From Tabrizicola piscis (GTDB lineage: Bacteria > Pseudomonadota > Alphaproteobacteria > Rhodobacterales > Rhodobacteraceae), in contig NZ_CP034328.1 in assembly GCF_003940805.1 (NCBI RefSeq), forward strand, positions 2,276,001 through 2,340,000: 64,000 nt of DNA. Direction: 5' to 3'. Below the pieces are notes generated by a model. The model was not told the origin of the DNA. It saw nothing but the letters and a program-made list of their open reading frames with translations, and did not search any database. The translations under genes were made by a program, and so were the position numbers. Shown piece after piece: positions 25,776-34,609 of the stretch (within the stretch, counting starts at the first letter, position 1; each line of letters starts with the position of its first letter).

Positions 25776-27301
25776 GCCAGCCCCAGCTTCTGCGCAAGGC
25801 CGATGCGTTGCAGCTTGCCCGTGGCACCTTTCGGGATTTCCGGCAGGATCACGATCCGGCGCGGCACCTTGAAGGCGGCAAGCCGGGTGGCGGCAAAGGC
25901 GCGAATGGCCGCCTCATCCGCAGTCTGGCCATCGCGTAGGACCACGGCGGCGGCAACCTCTTCGCCCAACTTGTCATGCGGCATCGCAAAGGTCACAACC
26001 TGCTGCACCGCCGGGTGGTCCATCAGGACGCCATCCACCTCAAGCGGGCTGATCTTTTCGCCGCCGCGGTTGATGATCTCCTTCAGGCGGCCCGTCAGGG
26101 TCAGATACCCTTCATCGTCCAGCGAGCCCTGATCGCCGGTGCGGAACCAGCGCAGGCCCTCTGCCATGAAGAACGACTTGGCGTTAGCGTCCGGGTTGCC
26201 CTCATAGCCGGGGGTCACGTTCGGGCCGGAAATCACGACCTCGCCAATGCCGCTGTCCAGAAGATGGTTCTCAACCTCATGGGCAATCCGCAGCTGCGGA
26301 CCGGCGGCAATACCCACGGCACCGGGCTTCTGGGCGCGGGGTGGCAGCGGGTTCGAGGCCATCTGATGCGCAGCCTCGGTCATGCCATAGGCTTCGATCA
26401 CCGGGGCGTTGAAGGTGGCGGCAAGTTCCAGCATCACCTGCGCAGGCAGGCTGGCCGAGGAGGAGCGCAGAAACCGCAAGGGCGCGCGGGCGATGATATC
26501 AGCGTTGCGGGGTGCGCGCTGCAGGATGGTCTGGTGCATCGTCGGCACCGCCGTATACCAAGAAGGCCGCGCGGTATCGAGCCAGCCGAAGAAGCGCACC
26601 GCATCAAACCCCGGCGCGCACCAGACGCTGGCCCCGGCGGCAAGGCTGGCCGAAACGGCGGCGATCAGGCCGTGGATGTGAAACAGCGGCATCATGTTCA
26701 GGCAGCGGTCACCCGCTTCCAGCGCCAGCGATTGCTGGATATGCAAGGCCGAGGCCGCGACGTTGCGCTGCAACAGCGGCACGATCTTGGGGCGCGACGT
26801 GGTGCCCGAGGTGTGCAGGATCAACGCGATGTCGTCGGCATCGGGCATGGCGGTATCGGCAGAGGCTGCAGTTGTCCCTTCTGCCGTCAAGGTGAAGGAA
26901 CCGGCGGGGTCGGTCGACGCGAAGTCAAGGCGCAGGACCACAAGGCCATGCTTCTCCGCAGCCTCCAGCGCGGGCCCGTCATAACTGGCAGGCAGGACGA
27001 TGGCCTTGGCTTTCAGGTCGGACAGATAGAAGTCGAATTCATCCAGCTTGTAGGCCGGGTTCAGCGGCGCGGTGACGGCACCCTGCGCGATGCATACGAA
27101 GGCCGAGGCCATCTCTGGGCCGTTCGGCAGGACAATTGCCACCCTGTCGCCACGTCCCACGCCCGCGCCGTGCAGGGCTGCGCGGGTAACGGTCGATTGC
27201 GCGGCAAGGCCTGCATAGGTCAGCCACGGCCGGTCAGGCGCGCCAATTGCGGGGGCTTCCGGGTTGGCGGCGGCCAGAAGGGCGGAAAGCGTTTGGGTCA
27301 T
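25772..27301 (-). CDS. Acyl-CoA synthetase, oxalyl-CoA synthetase-like (AAE3/Pcs60 group)
   Basis: 509 residues of the AMP-forming ligase superfamily: the A3 motif region LHTSGTTSRPKIVPL near 167, then YGMTEAAHQMASNPLP, GWFRTGD-like WFRTGDQG, and the C-terminal lysine in PKGATGKLQR. Segments such as SWYTAVPTMHQTIL, GPNVTPGYEGNPDANAKSF and LKEIINRGGEKISPLEVD closely resemble plant AAE3 and yeast Pcs60, which activate oxalate. Oxalate or a similar small acid is therefore the best guess, from remembered family features only. It is coupled to the PanE-family gene and 35 bases after the Ldh gene. Confidence 0.85.
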   Translation of the reverse strand: MTQTLSALLAAANPEAPAIGAPDRPWLTYAGLAAQSTVTRAALHGAGVGRGDRVAIVLPNGPEMASAFVCIAQGAVTAPLNPAYKLDEFDFYLSDLKAKAIVLPASYDGPALEAAEKHGLVVLRLDFASTDPAGSFTLTAEGTTAASADTAMPDADDIALILHTSGTTSRPKIVPLLQRNVAASALHIQQSLALEAGDRCLNMMPLFHIHGLIAAVSASLAAGASVWCAPGFDAVRFFGWLDTARPSWYTAVPTMHQTILQRAPRNADIIARAPLRFLRSSSASLPAQVMLELAATFNAPVIEAYGMTEAAHQMASNPLPPRAQKPGAVGIAAGPQLRIAHEVENHLLDSGIGEVVISGPNVTPGYEGNPDANAKSFFMAEGLRWFRTGDQGSLDDEGYLTLTGRLKEIINRGGEKISPLEVDGVLMDHPAVQQVVTFAMPHDKLGEEVAAAVVLRDGQTADEAAIRAFAATRLAAFKVPRRIVILPEIPKGATGKLQRIGLAQKLGLA

Positions 27302-27336
27302 TGGGTCACCTGCCTTGGGTGGAGGAACTGTCGGGC

Positions 27337-28404
27337 CTAAAGGGGCGCAATGGCAAGGTCGTTTGCGATGCGGTCCAGTTCGGCAAGAAGGGCGGGGTGC
27401 AGGGCGATGCCATCCGCCAGTCGTGCCGCACGCGCCGCCTCGCGCCCATCGCCGGGCACGCGGACCGGATCATGGCCGGGGAGCGGGGTCGAGGCCCGCA
27501 TCTCGGCAAAGATGCGGGATGCGGCCTTAGTGAAGAGGTCCGGATCGCCAAACGCAGCGATGTCGATGGCGGCAACAAACTGTCCGGTGTTGGTCGGGCT
27601 GGTGGTGTCGGTGGTGAAATCCACCACATCCGACCCGAAGGCGGCCCCGTTCAGAACCCCTGCCATAAGGCCGATCGCCATCGCCAGACCATAGCCCTTG
27701 GCCCCGCCGATCGGCAGGAGGAACCCCTCGTCACGGCGGTTAGGGTCAGTGAGTGGTTTGCCATCGCGGCCGACCATCCAGCCCTCCGGCATCGGCTCAC
27801 CCCGCTGGGCGAGGGTCTTGATCTTGCCGACAGCGGCGACGGTGGTGGCCATGTCCAGCACGAACGGGTCTGCCCCGCCGGGTGTGGCGATGGCGATGGG
27901 GTTGGTTCCAAGCAGAAGATCAGTCCCGCCATAGGGGGCCACGTGGTTGGCGCTGCCGACCGCCGCGCAAATGCCGATCATGCCCGCCGCGGCCTGTGGG
28001 CGGACATACAGCGCAGCCGGGCCGGCATGGTTACCGCCCCGTACGCCGACCCAGCCAATGCCCGCCGTCCTGGCCTTGGCCATGGCAAGGTCACGCGCCA
28101 TCGCCAGTGCCAGATGGCCCAGCCCGTTGTCGCCATCAACCAAGGCGGTTGCCGCGGTCTCACGCAAGATCCGTGGCTCGGCGACGGGGTTGCACCCCCC
28201 GTCGCGCAGGCGGTTCACATACTGGCGCAGACGGAACAGGCCGTGCGTGTCGTAGCCCAGAAGGTCAGCTTCGACCATCAGGGCGGCGACGGCGCTGGCG
28301 TCCCTGTCAGGGACACCAAGACTGCCAAGGGCGCGGGTTGCAAACTGTGCCAGGCGGTCAGCCGCGACAGCGCCGGTGCTTGGGCCAGTACTTGGGCCGC
28401 TCAT
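27337..28404 (-). CDS. Ldh family (malate/L-lactate/ureidoglycolate dehydrogenase type) oxidoreductase
   Basis: 355 residues with the Ldh2 fold: a DTHGLFRLRQYVNRL motif near residue 54, the active-site histidine region GGNHAGPAALY near 125, and the NAD-binding segment LLGTNPIAIATP. Family members oxidise 2-hydroxy acids (malate, lactate, ureidoglycolate) or reduce cyclic imines, with NAD(P). In this operon it could convert an imported hydroxy acid to the keto acid. It lies three bases downstream of the ABC permease gene. Confidence 0.88.
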   Translation of the reverse strand: MSGPSTGPSTGAVAADRLAQFATRALGSLGVPDRDASAVAALMVEADLLGYDTHGLFRLRQYVNRLRDGGCNPVAEPRILRETAATALVDGDNGLGHLALAMARDLAMAKARTAGIGWVGVRGGNHAGPAALYVRPQAAAGMIGICAAVGSANHVAPYGGTDLLLGTNPIAIATPGGADPFVLDMATTVAAVGKIKTLAQRGEPMPEGWMVGRDGKPLTDPNRRDEGFLLPIGGAKGYGLAMAIGLMAGVLNGAAFGSDVVDFTTDTTSPTNTGQFVAAIDIAAFGDPDLFTKAASRIFAEMRASTPLPGHDPVRVPGDGREAARAARLADGIALHPALLAELDRIANDLAIAPL

Positions 28405-28407
28405 CGG

Positions 28408-29271
28408 CTACTCGCTTCCTGCCGACACGCGGTCCTTCTGCCAGAAGACGACACGGCGCTGCATCCAGGACACGAAAGAGAACAGCGCCATCCCGACAAG
28501 GGACAGATACAGGATCAGCGAAAACACCCGAGGTGTGTTCAGCTGCGACGCGGCGGTGCGGATCAACTCGCCAAAGCCTTTGCCGCCGCCCAGAAACTCA
28601 CCCGTAATCGCGCCAGCCATGACGCCGACCGAAGCGATCTTGAGACCGGTGAAGATTTGCGGCAGTGCCATGGGAAGCTTCATCTTGGTCAGCGTCTGCC
28701 AGCGGCTGGCACCCATCGTCTTGAACAGGTTGCGGCTGTTGGTGTCCGCGGCGTGAAGCCCTGCCGCTGTTCCCACGACAATCGGGAAGGTGGCGATGAA
28801 GGCCGCTAGCGCCACCTTGCTGTCGATGTCAAAGCCCAGCCACGCGACGAACAGGGGTGCAAAGGCGACCTTTGGCATGGTGTCGATGGCCACGAGGTAA
28901 GGCATGATCGCCTCTTCCCCAAAGGCGGTTTCGCCGACGATCACGCCAAGGGAGAACCCGATCGCGGTGGCAAGGATGAAGCCGTAGAACACCTCAAGCA
29001 GGGTGATCCACAGGGCGGCCAGCATGTAATCGCCAGAGAGGAGGTTCTGCCCGACAAAGATCAGGTCTTTCAGTGTTTCTGCCGGGGTCGGCAGGATGAT
29101 GGGGCTGACAAAGCCGAAGCGGGTGACCATGTCCCATAGCAGGACGAAGATCACAAAGACCAGCGCCATCTTGAACGAACGTGGCACGCGATCAAGCCAG
29201 CCGGTCTTTTCGGTCCAGATGGTTTCGCCACCGTCGTCGGCGCTGTCGGCAATTCTTTCAAGGTTGCTCAT
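28408..29271 (-). CDS. ABC transporter permease (NitT/TauT type)
   Basis: 287 residues with an N-terminal cytoplasmic tail, then about six transmembrane helices and the EAA-type loop (TMGASRWQTLTKMKLPMALP). This matches TauC/SsuC-like permeases. It overlaps the ATPase stop by ATGA and forms an importer with the two genes upstream in the operon. The substrate is unknown; such systems carry sulfonates, nitrate, pyrimidine precursors or small carboxylates. Confidence 0.9.
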   Translation of the reverse strand: MSNLERIADSADDGGETIWTEKTGWLDRVPRSFKMALVFVIFVLLWDMVTRFGFVSPIILPTPAETLKDLIFVGQNLLSGDYMLAALWITLLEVFYGFILATAIGFSLGVIVGETAFGEEAIMPYLVAIDTMPKVAFAPLFVAWLGFDIDSKVALAAFIATFPIVVGTAAGLHAADTNSRNLFKTMGASRWQTLTKMKLPMALPQIFTGLKIASVGVMAGAITGEFLGGGKGFGELIRTAASQLNTPRVFSLILYLSLVGMALFSFVSWMQRRVVFWQKDRVSAGSE

Positions 29272-30077
29272 ATGAACGCCTCCTTGTCGAGCCGCCCACG
29301 GATGTGTTCGACCATGGCCCCGAACTTGGGTGTGGTCATCATGTCGAGCGTGCGGGGGCGGGGCAGATCGATCTCGACCACCTCGGCAATCCGGCCGGGG
29401 CGGGGTTTCATCACATAGACCACGTCCGACAGGATGACCGCCTCGGGGATCGAATGGGTCACAAGGAAGGCGGTCGCCTCACGCTGCGTGCAGATGCGCT
29501 GCAGTTCCATGTTCATGAAATCACGGGTCAATTCATCCAAGGCCGAGAAGGGTTCATCCAGCAAAAGGACAGCCGGTTCGGTGATCAGCATCCGGCAGAT
29601 CGACGCGCGCTGGGCCATGCCGCCGGAAAGTTCGGATGGGTAGGTATTTTCGAACCCTTTCAGGCCGACAAGTTCCAGCAAGGCGCGGGCTTGGGTTTGC
29701 GCGGCCTTGGCGGCGGCCTTGCCATCGCGGATCTCGATCGGCAGGACGATGTTTTCCAGCGTCGTGCGCCACGGAAACAGCGTGGCTTGCTGGAACATCA
29801 TGCCGATATCCCGGCGCGGTCCGGTAACCGGCTTACCCTGCAGGACGACCCGCCCGGTGGAGGGCGGGATCAATCCAGACATGATCTTGAGAAGGGTAGA
29901 CTTGCCGCAGCCGCTTGACCCGATGACAGCCGAAAAGCTGCCCTTGGTCAGGGTCATGTTGACCCCTTCAAGCGCCTTGATCGCGTTGCGGGCATAGGTC
30001 TTGCCAACATTGCTGAGCTGGTAGACCGGCGCCCCGTGAAGGGCGTCCGGCTGGGTTTTGGCTGCGGCAGCCGACAT
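29268..30077 (-). CDS. ABC transporter ATP-binding protein (NitT/TauT type)
   Basis: 269 residues from the ATG that overlaps the binding-protein stop (TGATG); a TTG one codon earlier is less likely. It has Walker A GSSGCGKST, the signature LSGGMAQRASICRML, Walker B LLLDEPFSALDE and the switch VTHSIPEAV. It energises the permease encoded next. The gene is coupled at both ends. Confidence 0.92.
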   Translation of the reverse strand: MSAAAAKTQPDALHGAPVYQLSNVGKTYARNAIKALEGVNMTLTKGSFSAVIGSSGCGKSTLLKIMSGLIPPSTGRVVLQGKPVTGPRRDIGMMFQQATLFPWRTTLENIVLPIEIRDGKAAAKAAQTQARALLELVGLKGFENTYPSELSGGMAQRASICRMLITEPAVLLLDEPFSALDELTRDFMNMELQRICTQREATAFLVTHSIPEAVILSDVVYVMKPRPGRIAEVVEIDLPRPRTLDMMTTPKFGAMVEHIRGRLDKEAFI

Positions 30078-31096
30078 CAATTCGCGCTCCCGTTGACTTT
30101 GAGCGTGAACTCGTTCGTGTAGGCGGCGGTCAGGTCCGGCAGGGGACCGGCAAGTTCACCACCGGCGATCTGCGTGGCCTGCCATTCTTCCCAGACTTCC
30201 GGTGGCTGGTAGCCAAGGCCGTTGGTCATGTCGACGGGAATGGTCTTGTCCTTCACCGCATCGAACAGGGCCGCTGCAAAGGCCGCGTCTTCGCTTTCCT
30301 GCGGGTTGCCTGCTGCCATATGCGCAAGCACCTTTTCGCGGTTTGCCGGGTCAAGCGCAAAGACATGGCCCTTGTGGATGGCGCGCACGAACTTTTCCAC
30401 CAGCTCCGGATTGTTGCGGATGGTGTCGCCCATCGTGACAAAGCCGTTGCCGAAGAAGCGCATGTATTCCGGCGGGGTGATTTCCCGCACCGCGACGCCG
30501 CGCTGGTTGAGGATCGCCGCGTCGGCGGTCGAGGCGGAATAGGCGTCAATCTCACCCGAGGAGAAGGCCGCCGTGGCCGGGCCGCCATCACCCACGGTCA
30601 GGAAGGTATAGTCGGTGCCGTCTGTCAGGCCCGCGCCCGACATCACATTGCGGGCAAAGCCCACTTCCGCGCCGTCGGCGGTTCCGGTTCCGATGACCTT
30701 GCCCTTCAGGTCAGCCGGGGTCTGGATCGGGCTGTCTGCGGGGACGACCACGCCAAAGTTCGACTTGGCGGCGAAGTTGTAGATGAAGACCACATCCACA
30801 TCACGGCCACGCGCGGCCAGCACCGGGCCGGGGCCCGGGCGCCCGAACATCGCCTGACCCGAAGAGAGCGCCTGCAGCACCGCGCCCGAGCCGTTGATCG
30901 CCTCGACCGAGACCTCAAGGCCCTCTTCAGCAAAGAAGCCCTCGCCGATGGCGACAAAGACGTTGAACGAGTTGATCGCGGACGGGCTTGGCTGCACGAA
31001 GACGACCTTGGTCATCTCTTGTGCCGTGGCCGGACCCGTCAGCCCAAGCGCCAGAGCGCTGGCCATCAAGGCATTGAAGATACGTCTGTTCAGCAT
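30077..31096 (-). CDS. ABC transporter substrate-binding protein (NMT1/THI5-like)
   Basis: 339 residues with a Sec signal peptide (hydrophobic ALMASALALGLTGPATAQ, cleavage near 25) and an NMT1-like periplasmic binding fold. The start is preceded by GGGAGG at good spacing. It captures the ligand for the TauBC-like importer. The operon partners (FAH hydrolase, 2-hydroxy-acid dehydrogenase, CoA ligase) suggest an organic acid or a derivative. Confidence 0.9.
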   Translation of the reverse strand: MLNRRIFNALMASALALGLTGPATAQEMTKVVFVQPSPSAINSFNVFVAIGEGFFAEEGLEVSVEAINGSGAVLQALSSGQAMFGRPGPGPVLAARGRDVDVVFIYNFAAKSNFGVVVPADSPIQTPADLKGKVIGTGTADGAEVGFARNVMSGAGLTDGTDYTFLTVGDGGPATAAFSSGEIDAYSASTADAAILNQRGVAVREITPPEYMRFFGNGFVTMGDTIRNNPELVEKFVRAIHKGHVFALDPANREKVLAHMAAGNPQESEDAAFAAALFDAVKDKTIPVDMTNGLGYQPPEVWEEWQATQIAGGELAGPLPDLTAAYTNEFTLKVNGSAN

Positions 31097-31162
31097 GTCA
31101 TTTCCTCCCGATTGTTTGTTCAGCAGTCACTTTTGCCCGGTTCTGACGACCGGTTTGTCTTT

Positions 31163-32089
31163 TCAGACGGTGCGGACCGGATTGGTCAGCTGCCCAATTC
31201 CTTCGACTTCGCAGGTCACCGTGTCCCCGTCCTTCAGGAAGTTCGGCGGCGTCATCGCATAGCCCACGCCCGATGGCGTGCCGGTGGCTAGGATGTCGCC
31301 CGGCTCCAGCGTCAGACCCTCGGACAGCGAGGCGATCAGGGTGGGAATGTCGAAGATCATCTGCGCGGTGGTGCTGTTCTGGCGCACTTCGCCATTCACA
31401 AGGCAGCGCAGCGCAAGGTTCTGCGGATCTGCCAGTTCGTCACGCGTCACGACGACCGGGCCCATGGGGCAGGATCCATCCAGGCCCTTGCCCTTGAAAT
31501 ACTGGCCGCCGTGGCGGCGCTGAACGTCCCGCGCGGTGACGTCATTCAGGACGGTGTAGCCCCAGACGTGGTCATAGGCGCGATCCTTCGGAATGTCGCG
31601 CCCGGCGGTCCCGATGATGATCGCCAGTTCAACCTCATAGTCGATCTGGGTTGAGACATGGGGGAAGATCGGCACCGTCGCCCCGGGTCCGATGACCGCC
31701 GTGCTGGGCTTGGTGAAGTAGACCGGAACCTCGGTCACGGCGACCGTCGTGTTCTGGGCCCGCGCGCCTTCGGCGATGTGTTCGGCATAGTTGCGCCCGA
31801 CGCAGAAGACGTTCTTCCTTGGCATCGGCAAAGGCGCAAGCATTACGGCATCCGTGACCGCCAGTGCGGCAAGACCGGAGTCACCGGCGTTCGCCTTGGC
31901 CAGCAAGGGTGCAAGGGCGTTCAGGGCTGCTGCGCCGCCTTCGATCACGGCCTGCAGGCTGCCCTGCCGCAAGGCTGCATGGGCCACGCCTTCAGTCTCA
32001 CACGCAGCGGCGATGGGAAGGAACCGTCCGTCGGCCAGTTGCACCGCGGCGATCGGGCCGGCCGAAGTGGAAATCGTCGCAAAGCGCAT
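31163..32089 (-). CDS. Fumarylacetoacetate hydrolase family protein
   Basis: 308 residues: an N-terminal strand-rich region (1-70) and the FAH catalytic domain with VGRNYAEHI, metal ligands in DYEVELAIIIG, and the TGTPSGVGYAM glycine-rich loop. Family members hydrolyse C-C bonds of 2,4-diketo acids or act as isomerases, decarboxylases or ureidoglycolate lyases. An AAGGAAG site lies about eight bases upstream of the start. It heads the seven-gene minus-strand operon that includes the ABC transporter and is divergent from the first GntR gene. Confidence 0.9.
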   Translation of the reverse strand: MRFATISTSAGPIAAVQLADGRFLPIAAACETEGVAHAALRQGSLQAVIEGGAAALNALAPLLAKANAGDSGLAALAVTDAVMLAPLPMPRKNVFCVGRNYAEHIAEGARAQNTTVAVTEVPVYFTKPSTAVIGPGATVPIFPHVSTQIDYEVELAIIIGTAGRDIPKDRAYDHVWGYTVLNDVTARDVQRRHGGQYFKGKGLDGSCPMGPVVVTRDELADPQNLALRCLVNGEVRQNSTTAQMIFDIPTLIASLSEGLTLEPGDILATGTPSGVGYAMTPPNFLKDGDTVTCEVEGIGQLTNPVRTV

Positions 32090-32207
32090 GGGGCCGAACT
32101 TCCTTTGACTAGGTGTAAACTGCGGATGCGATCACGGCGTCCCAACAAACCATTCCGGCGTTCCTGGCGGTGCCATCGCGTGTTGGCCGCGTCGGATTCG
32201 CATCAGC

Positions 32208-32226
32208 ATTGCTAGATGCTAGCCAT
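32208..32226. promoter_or_regulatory. Palindrome between FAH operon and gntR (candidate operator)
   Basis: ATTGCTAGATGCTAGCCAT is a 19-base near-perfect palindrome with GCTAG/CTAGC inner arms and matching outer AT/AT ends. It lies in the 190-base divergent gap, 55-73 bases before the GntR start. A second dyad, CCAAT-N6-ATTGG (32259-32274), overlaps the GAGGA ribosome site of gntR. Both are plausible binding sites for the adjacent GntR protein. Confidence 0.45.
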
Positions 32227-32280
32227 GTTTCTAAGCTGTGCATAGAATTTTGGCGTAACCAATACGAGGATTGGCCAAGA

Positions 32281-32958
32281 ATGGACGCTACCGGCGCAGT
32301 CCTGCTTGCCGAGCAGATCAAACAGTATGTCGCTGCCGAACGGTTCAATCACAACGACCGCCTCCCGCCCGAGCGGGTGCTGAGCCAGCACTTCGGCGTC
32401 ACCCGGGGCGAGCTGCGCAAGGCTTTGGCCGAGCTTGAACAGGACGGCCTGATCTGGCGGCATGTCGGGCGCGGCACCTTCATCGGCGCGCGGCCAGTGC
32501 TGAATCTGGCCGACGCCGCCTATCTGGGGGAGTTGGCCAGCCCTGCCCAGGTGATCGCCGCGCGGCTGGTGATCGAGCCGGAATTGGCACGCCTGGCCGC
32601 AACTTACGCCACCCGGTCTGATTTTGATGAGATTCAGTCGTGCAACAGCCGCTGCCGCGCTGCGTCGGATTGGCGGAGCTATGAGGCCTGGGACAACAAC
32701 CTGCACTATGCCATTGCCAAGGCGACCCACAACAAGCTGCTGGTCTATCTCTTTGATATTCTGAATGTAGTCAGACGCTCGACAGTCTGGGGCCAGCCCA
32801 GGACAACCAAGATGCCCCCGCGCGATCATGCCAGCTTTGCCGAGCATGACGCCATCTGCGCGGCCATTGTTGTGCGGGACGGCGCGACTGCTTCCCTAAG
32901 GATGCGCGACCATCTGGTGTCCGTGCGCGACCGGGTGCTGCCAGCCCTGTCGGGCTGA
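32281..32958 (+). CDS. GntR family regulator, FCD (FadR-type) subfamily
   Basis: 225 residues from ATG 32281, preceded by GAGGA; the open frame extends to 32170 but without a good ribosome site. It has a winged-helix N-terminus (LPPERVLSQHFGVTRGELRKAL, about 27-48) and an all-helical FCD effector domain with paired histidines (NNLHYAIAKATH, and later HDAICAAI). It is divergent from the FAH/ABC operon, its likely target. It is clearly paralogous to the GntR at 33765 (shared LPPERVL, WRHVG+GTF and SFAEH segments). Confidence 0.9.
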   Translation: MDATGAVLLAEQIKQYVAAERFNHNDRLPPERVLSQHFGVTRGELRKALAELEQDGLIWRHVGRGTFIGARPVLNLADAAYLGELASPAQVIAARLVIEPELARLAATYATRSDFDEIQSCNSRCRAASDWRSYEAWDNNLHYAIAKATHNKLLVYLFDILNVVRRSTVWGQPRTTKMPPRDHASFAEHDAICAAIVVRDGATASLRMRDHLVSVRDRVLPALSG

Positions 32959-32970
32959 CAGCAGATTGGT

Positions 32971-33657
32971 TCAGACCACTTTGACCGTCAGGTCACCCAC
33001 GCCTTCGACATGGCATACCATCACATCGCCGCGCACGACCGATGCCACACCGGACGGCGTCCCCGTCATGATGACATCACCTGCCGCAAGTTCAAAGAAA
33101 TCAGATAGATACGAGATCATCTCAGGCACTTTCCAGATCATCTGGTTCAGATCGCCTGTCTGCTTTGGCGTGCCGTTGACCTTCAGCTGCACCAGCCCCG
33201 ACGCGGGATGGCCAACATCAGACACCGGGCGCAGCGCGCTGACCGGGGCCGAGTCTTCAAACGCTTTGCCGATCTCCCACGGGCGGCCCATCTCTTTGGC
33301 TTGGCCCTGCAGATCGCGCCGGGTCATGTCGAGGCCAAGGCCGTAGCCCCAGACGTGATCAAGCGCCTTATCAAGTGGGATGTTCTTTCCGCCCGACTTC
33401 AGCGCAACGATCATCTCGATCTCGTGGTGCACGTCCTTGGTCTGCGGCGGGTAGGGAAAGCTGTCGCCGGTGGTCAGATTGTTGGGGTTTTTCTGAAAAA
33501 AGAACGGCGGTTCGCGATTGGGATCATGGCCCATCTCAATCGCATGGGCGGCGTAGTTGCGCCCGATGCAGTAGACGCGCCGGACAGGGAAAAGCGCATC
33601 GGATCCTTCGATTGGCAGGGTCACGACGGGCGGCGGGCTGATCACATAGTTCGGCAT
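32971..33657 (-). CDS. FAH family hydrolase, fumarylpyruvate hydrolase-like
   Basis: 228 residues from the internal ATG (MPNYVISPP) that follows GAGGAG by ten bases; the longer frame to 33717 crosses the divergent regulatory gap. It has the single-domain FAH fold with CIGRNYAAHAIEMGHDP, metal-binding VHHEIEMIVAL and TGTPSGVASV. It resembles fumarylpyruvate/acylpyruvate hydrolases of the gentisate pathway. No gentisate dioxygenase or isomerase is in the window, so the substrate remains open. It is convergent with the first GntR and divergent from the second. Confidence 0.88.
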   Translation of the reverse strand: MPNYVISPPPVVTLPIEGSDALFPVRRVYCIGRNYAAHAIEMGHDPNREPPFFFQKNPNNLTTGDSFPYPPQTKDVHHEIEMIVALKSGGKNIPLDKALDHVWGYGLGLDMTRRDLQGQAKEMGRPWEIGKAFEDSAPVSALRPVSDVGHPASGLVQLKVNGTPKQTGDLNQMIWKVPEMISYLSDFFELAAGDVIMTGTPSGVASVVRGDVMVCHVEGVGDLTVKVV

Positions 33658-33713
33658 TGGCTGGGCACTCCTCAATCTCGGGCAATTCTCCATCACAGAC
33701 TTCTGGGCCCAAA

Positions 33714-33763
33714 TCAATTCAAATCATTCTGGACGGATCAAACCAATCCGAGTATTGAATTGA
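33714..33763. promoter_or_regulatory. Long-spaced inverted repeat in the FAH/gntR divergent gap
   Basis: TCAATTCAA (33714-33722) and its exact reverse complement TTGAATTGA (33755-33763) flank a 32-base spacer. The right arm ends one base before the ATG of the second gntR gene. Two copies of a 9-base site in opposite orientation in a divergent promoter suggest a regulator site, possibly for the GntR encoded here. Confidence 0.4.
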
Positions 33764-33764
33764 C

Positions 33765-34493
33765 ATGCCAGATGACATGAACCCGCCGACTGATACTTCT
33801 GGCACTGCCGCCATGGCAGATCATGGGGTGTCTGGCAGTGCGGCACTGGCGCAGTTGCGGGCCTATATCGCGGACCGTGCGTTCAAACCGGGCGAGCGAT
33901 TGCCGCCGGAGCGGGTGCTTTGCCTCGACCTTGGCCTGAACCGTGCCGAACTGCGACGTGCGCTTCAGGTATTGGAAAGCGAGAACCGCCTGTGGCGGCA
34001 TGTCGGCAAGGGCACGTTCCTGACCGACGTCGATCCCGGCGCGGCGCAGGCGGACGCGTTTGGCCAGCTTGCCCAGCAGGTCAGCCCGGCCGATGTGCTG
34101 CGCGCAAGGGCGGCGCTGGAACCCGCCATCGCCCGCGAGGCGGCGTTGCATGCCTCGGCTTCGGCTATCGCGAAGCTACGGCTGAACGTGGACCGCGCGG
34201 TGCAGGCTGCCACCTGGCGCGAGTATGAGGCGCTGGACAACGAATTTCATCGCCAGATTGCCGAAAGCAGCGGGTCAACGACGCTGCTGGCGCTGTTTGA
34301 CCAGCTTAATCTGTTGCGCCGAATGGTGTCCTGGGGTCGGATGGTGCGCACGGGCGCACGCCCCCCGGCCGAACATTCAAGTTTTGCCGAACATGCGCGC
34401 ATCGTCGACCAGATTTCCGTTCGCGACCCCGAGGCCGCGCAGATTGCCATGCGCGCCCATATCCGTTCGGTCGAAAACCGGCTTTTGGGGTAA
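33765..34493 (+). CDS. GntR family regulator, FCD subfamily (second copy)
   Basis: 242 residues with a winged-helix domain (LPPERVLCLDLGLNRAELRRAL, about 46-67), WRHVGKGTF wing and a C-terminal FCD domain with EFHRQIAESS. The first ATG is used; later in-frame ATGs at codons 5 and 18 are possible, because the first lies directly against the inverted repeat and lacks a clear ribosome site. It probably controls the divergent fumarylpyruvate-hydrolase-like gene. It is paralogous to the GntR at 32281, suggesting duplication of a regulator/hydrolase module. Confidence 0.88.
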   Translation: MPDDMNPPTDTSGTAAMADHGVSGSAALAQLRAYIADRAFKPGERLPPERVLCLDLGLNRAELRRALQVLESENRLWRHVGKGTFLTDVDPGAAQADAFGQLAQQVSPADVLRARAALEPAIAREAALHASASAIAKLRLNVDRAVQAATWREYEALDNEFHRQIAESSGSTTLLALFDQLNLLRRMVSWGRMVRTGARPPAEHSSFAEHARIVDQISVRDPEAAQIAMRAHIRSVENRLLG

Positions 34494-34609
34494 TACTTCC
34501 TAGGGAATCCGCCTCTACACCGAAGGCGGGGGACTGACGCGCGTGCTTCGGTATGCTAAGGTACACCGAAAGTTTCCAAACCATCACCTCAACCAGACAG
34601 GTTTCCGCC

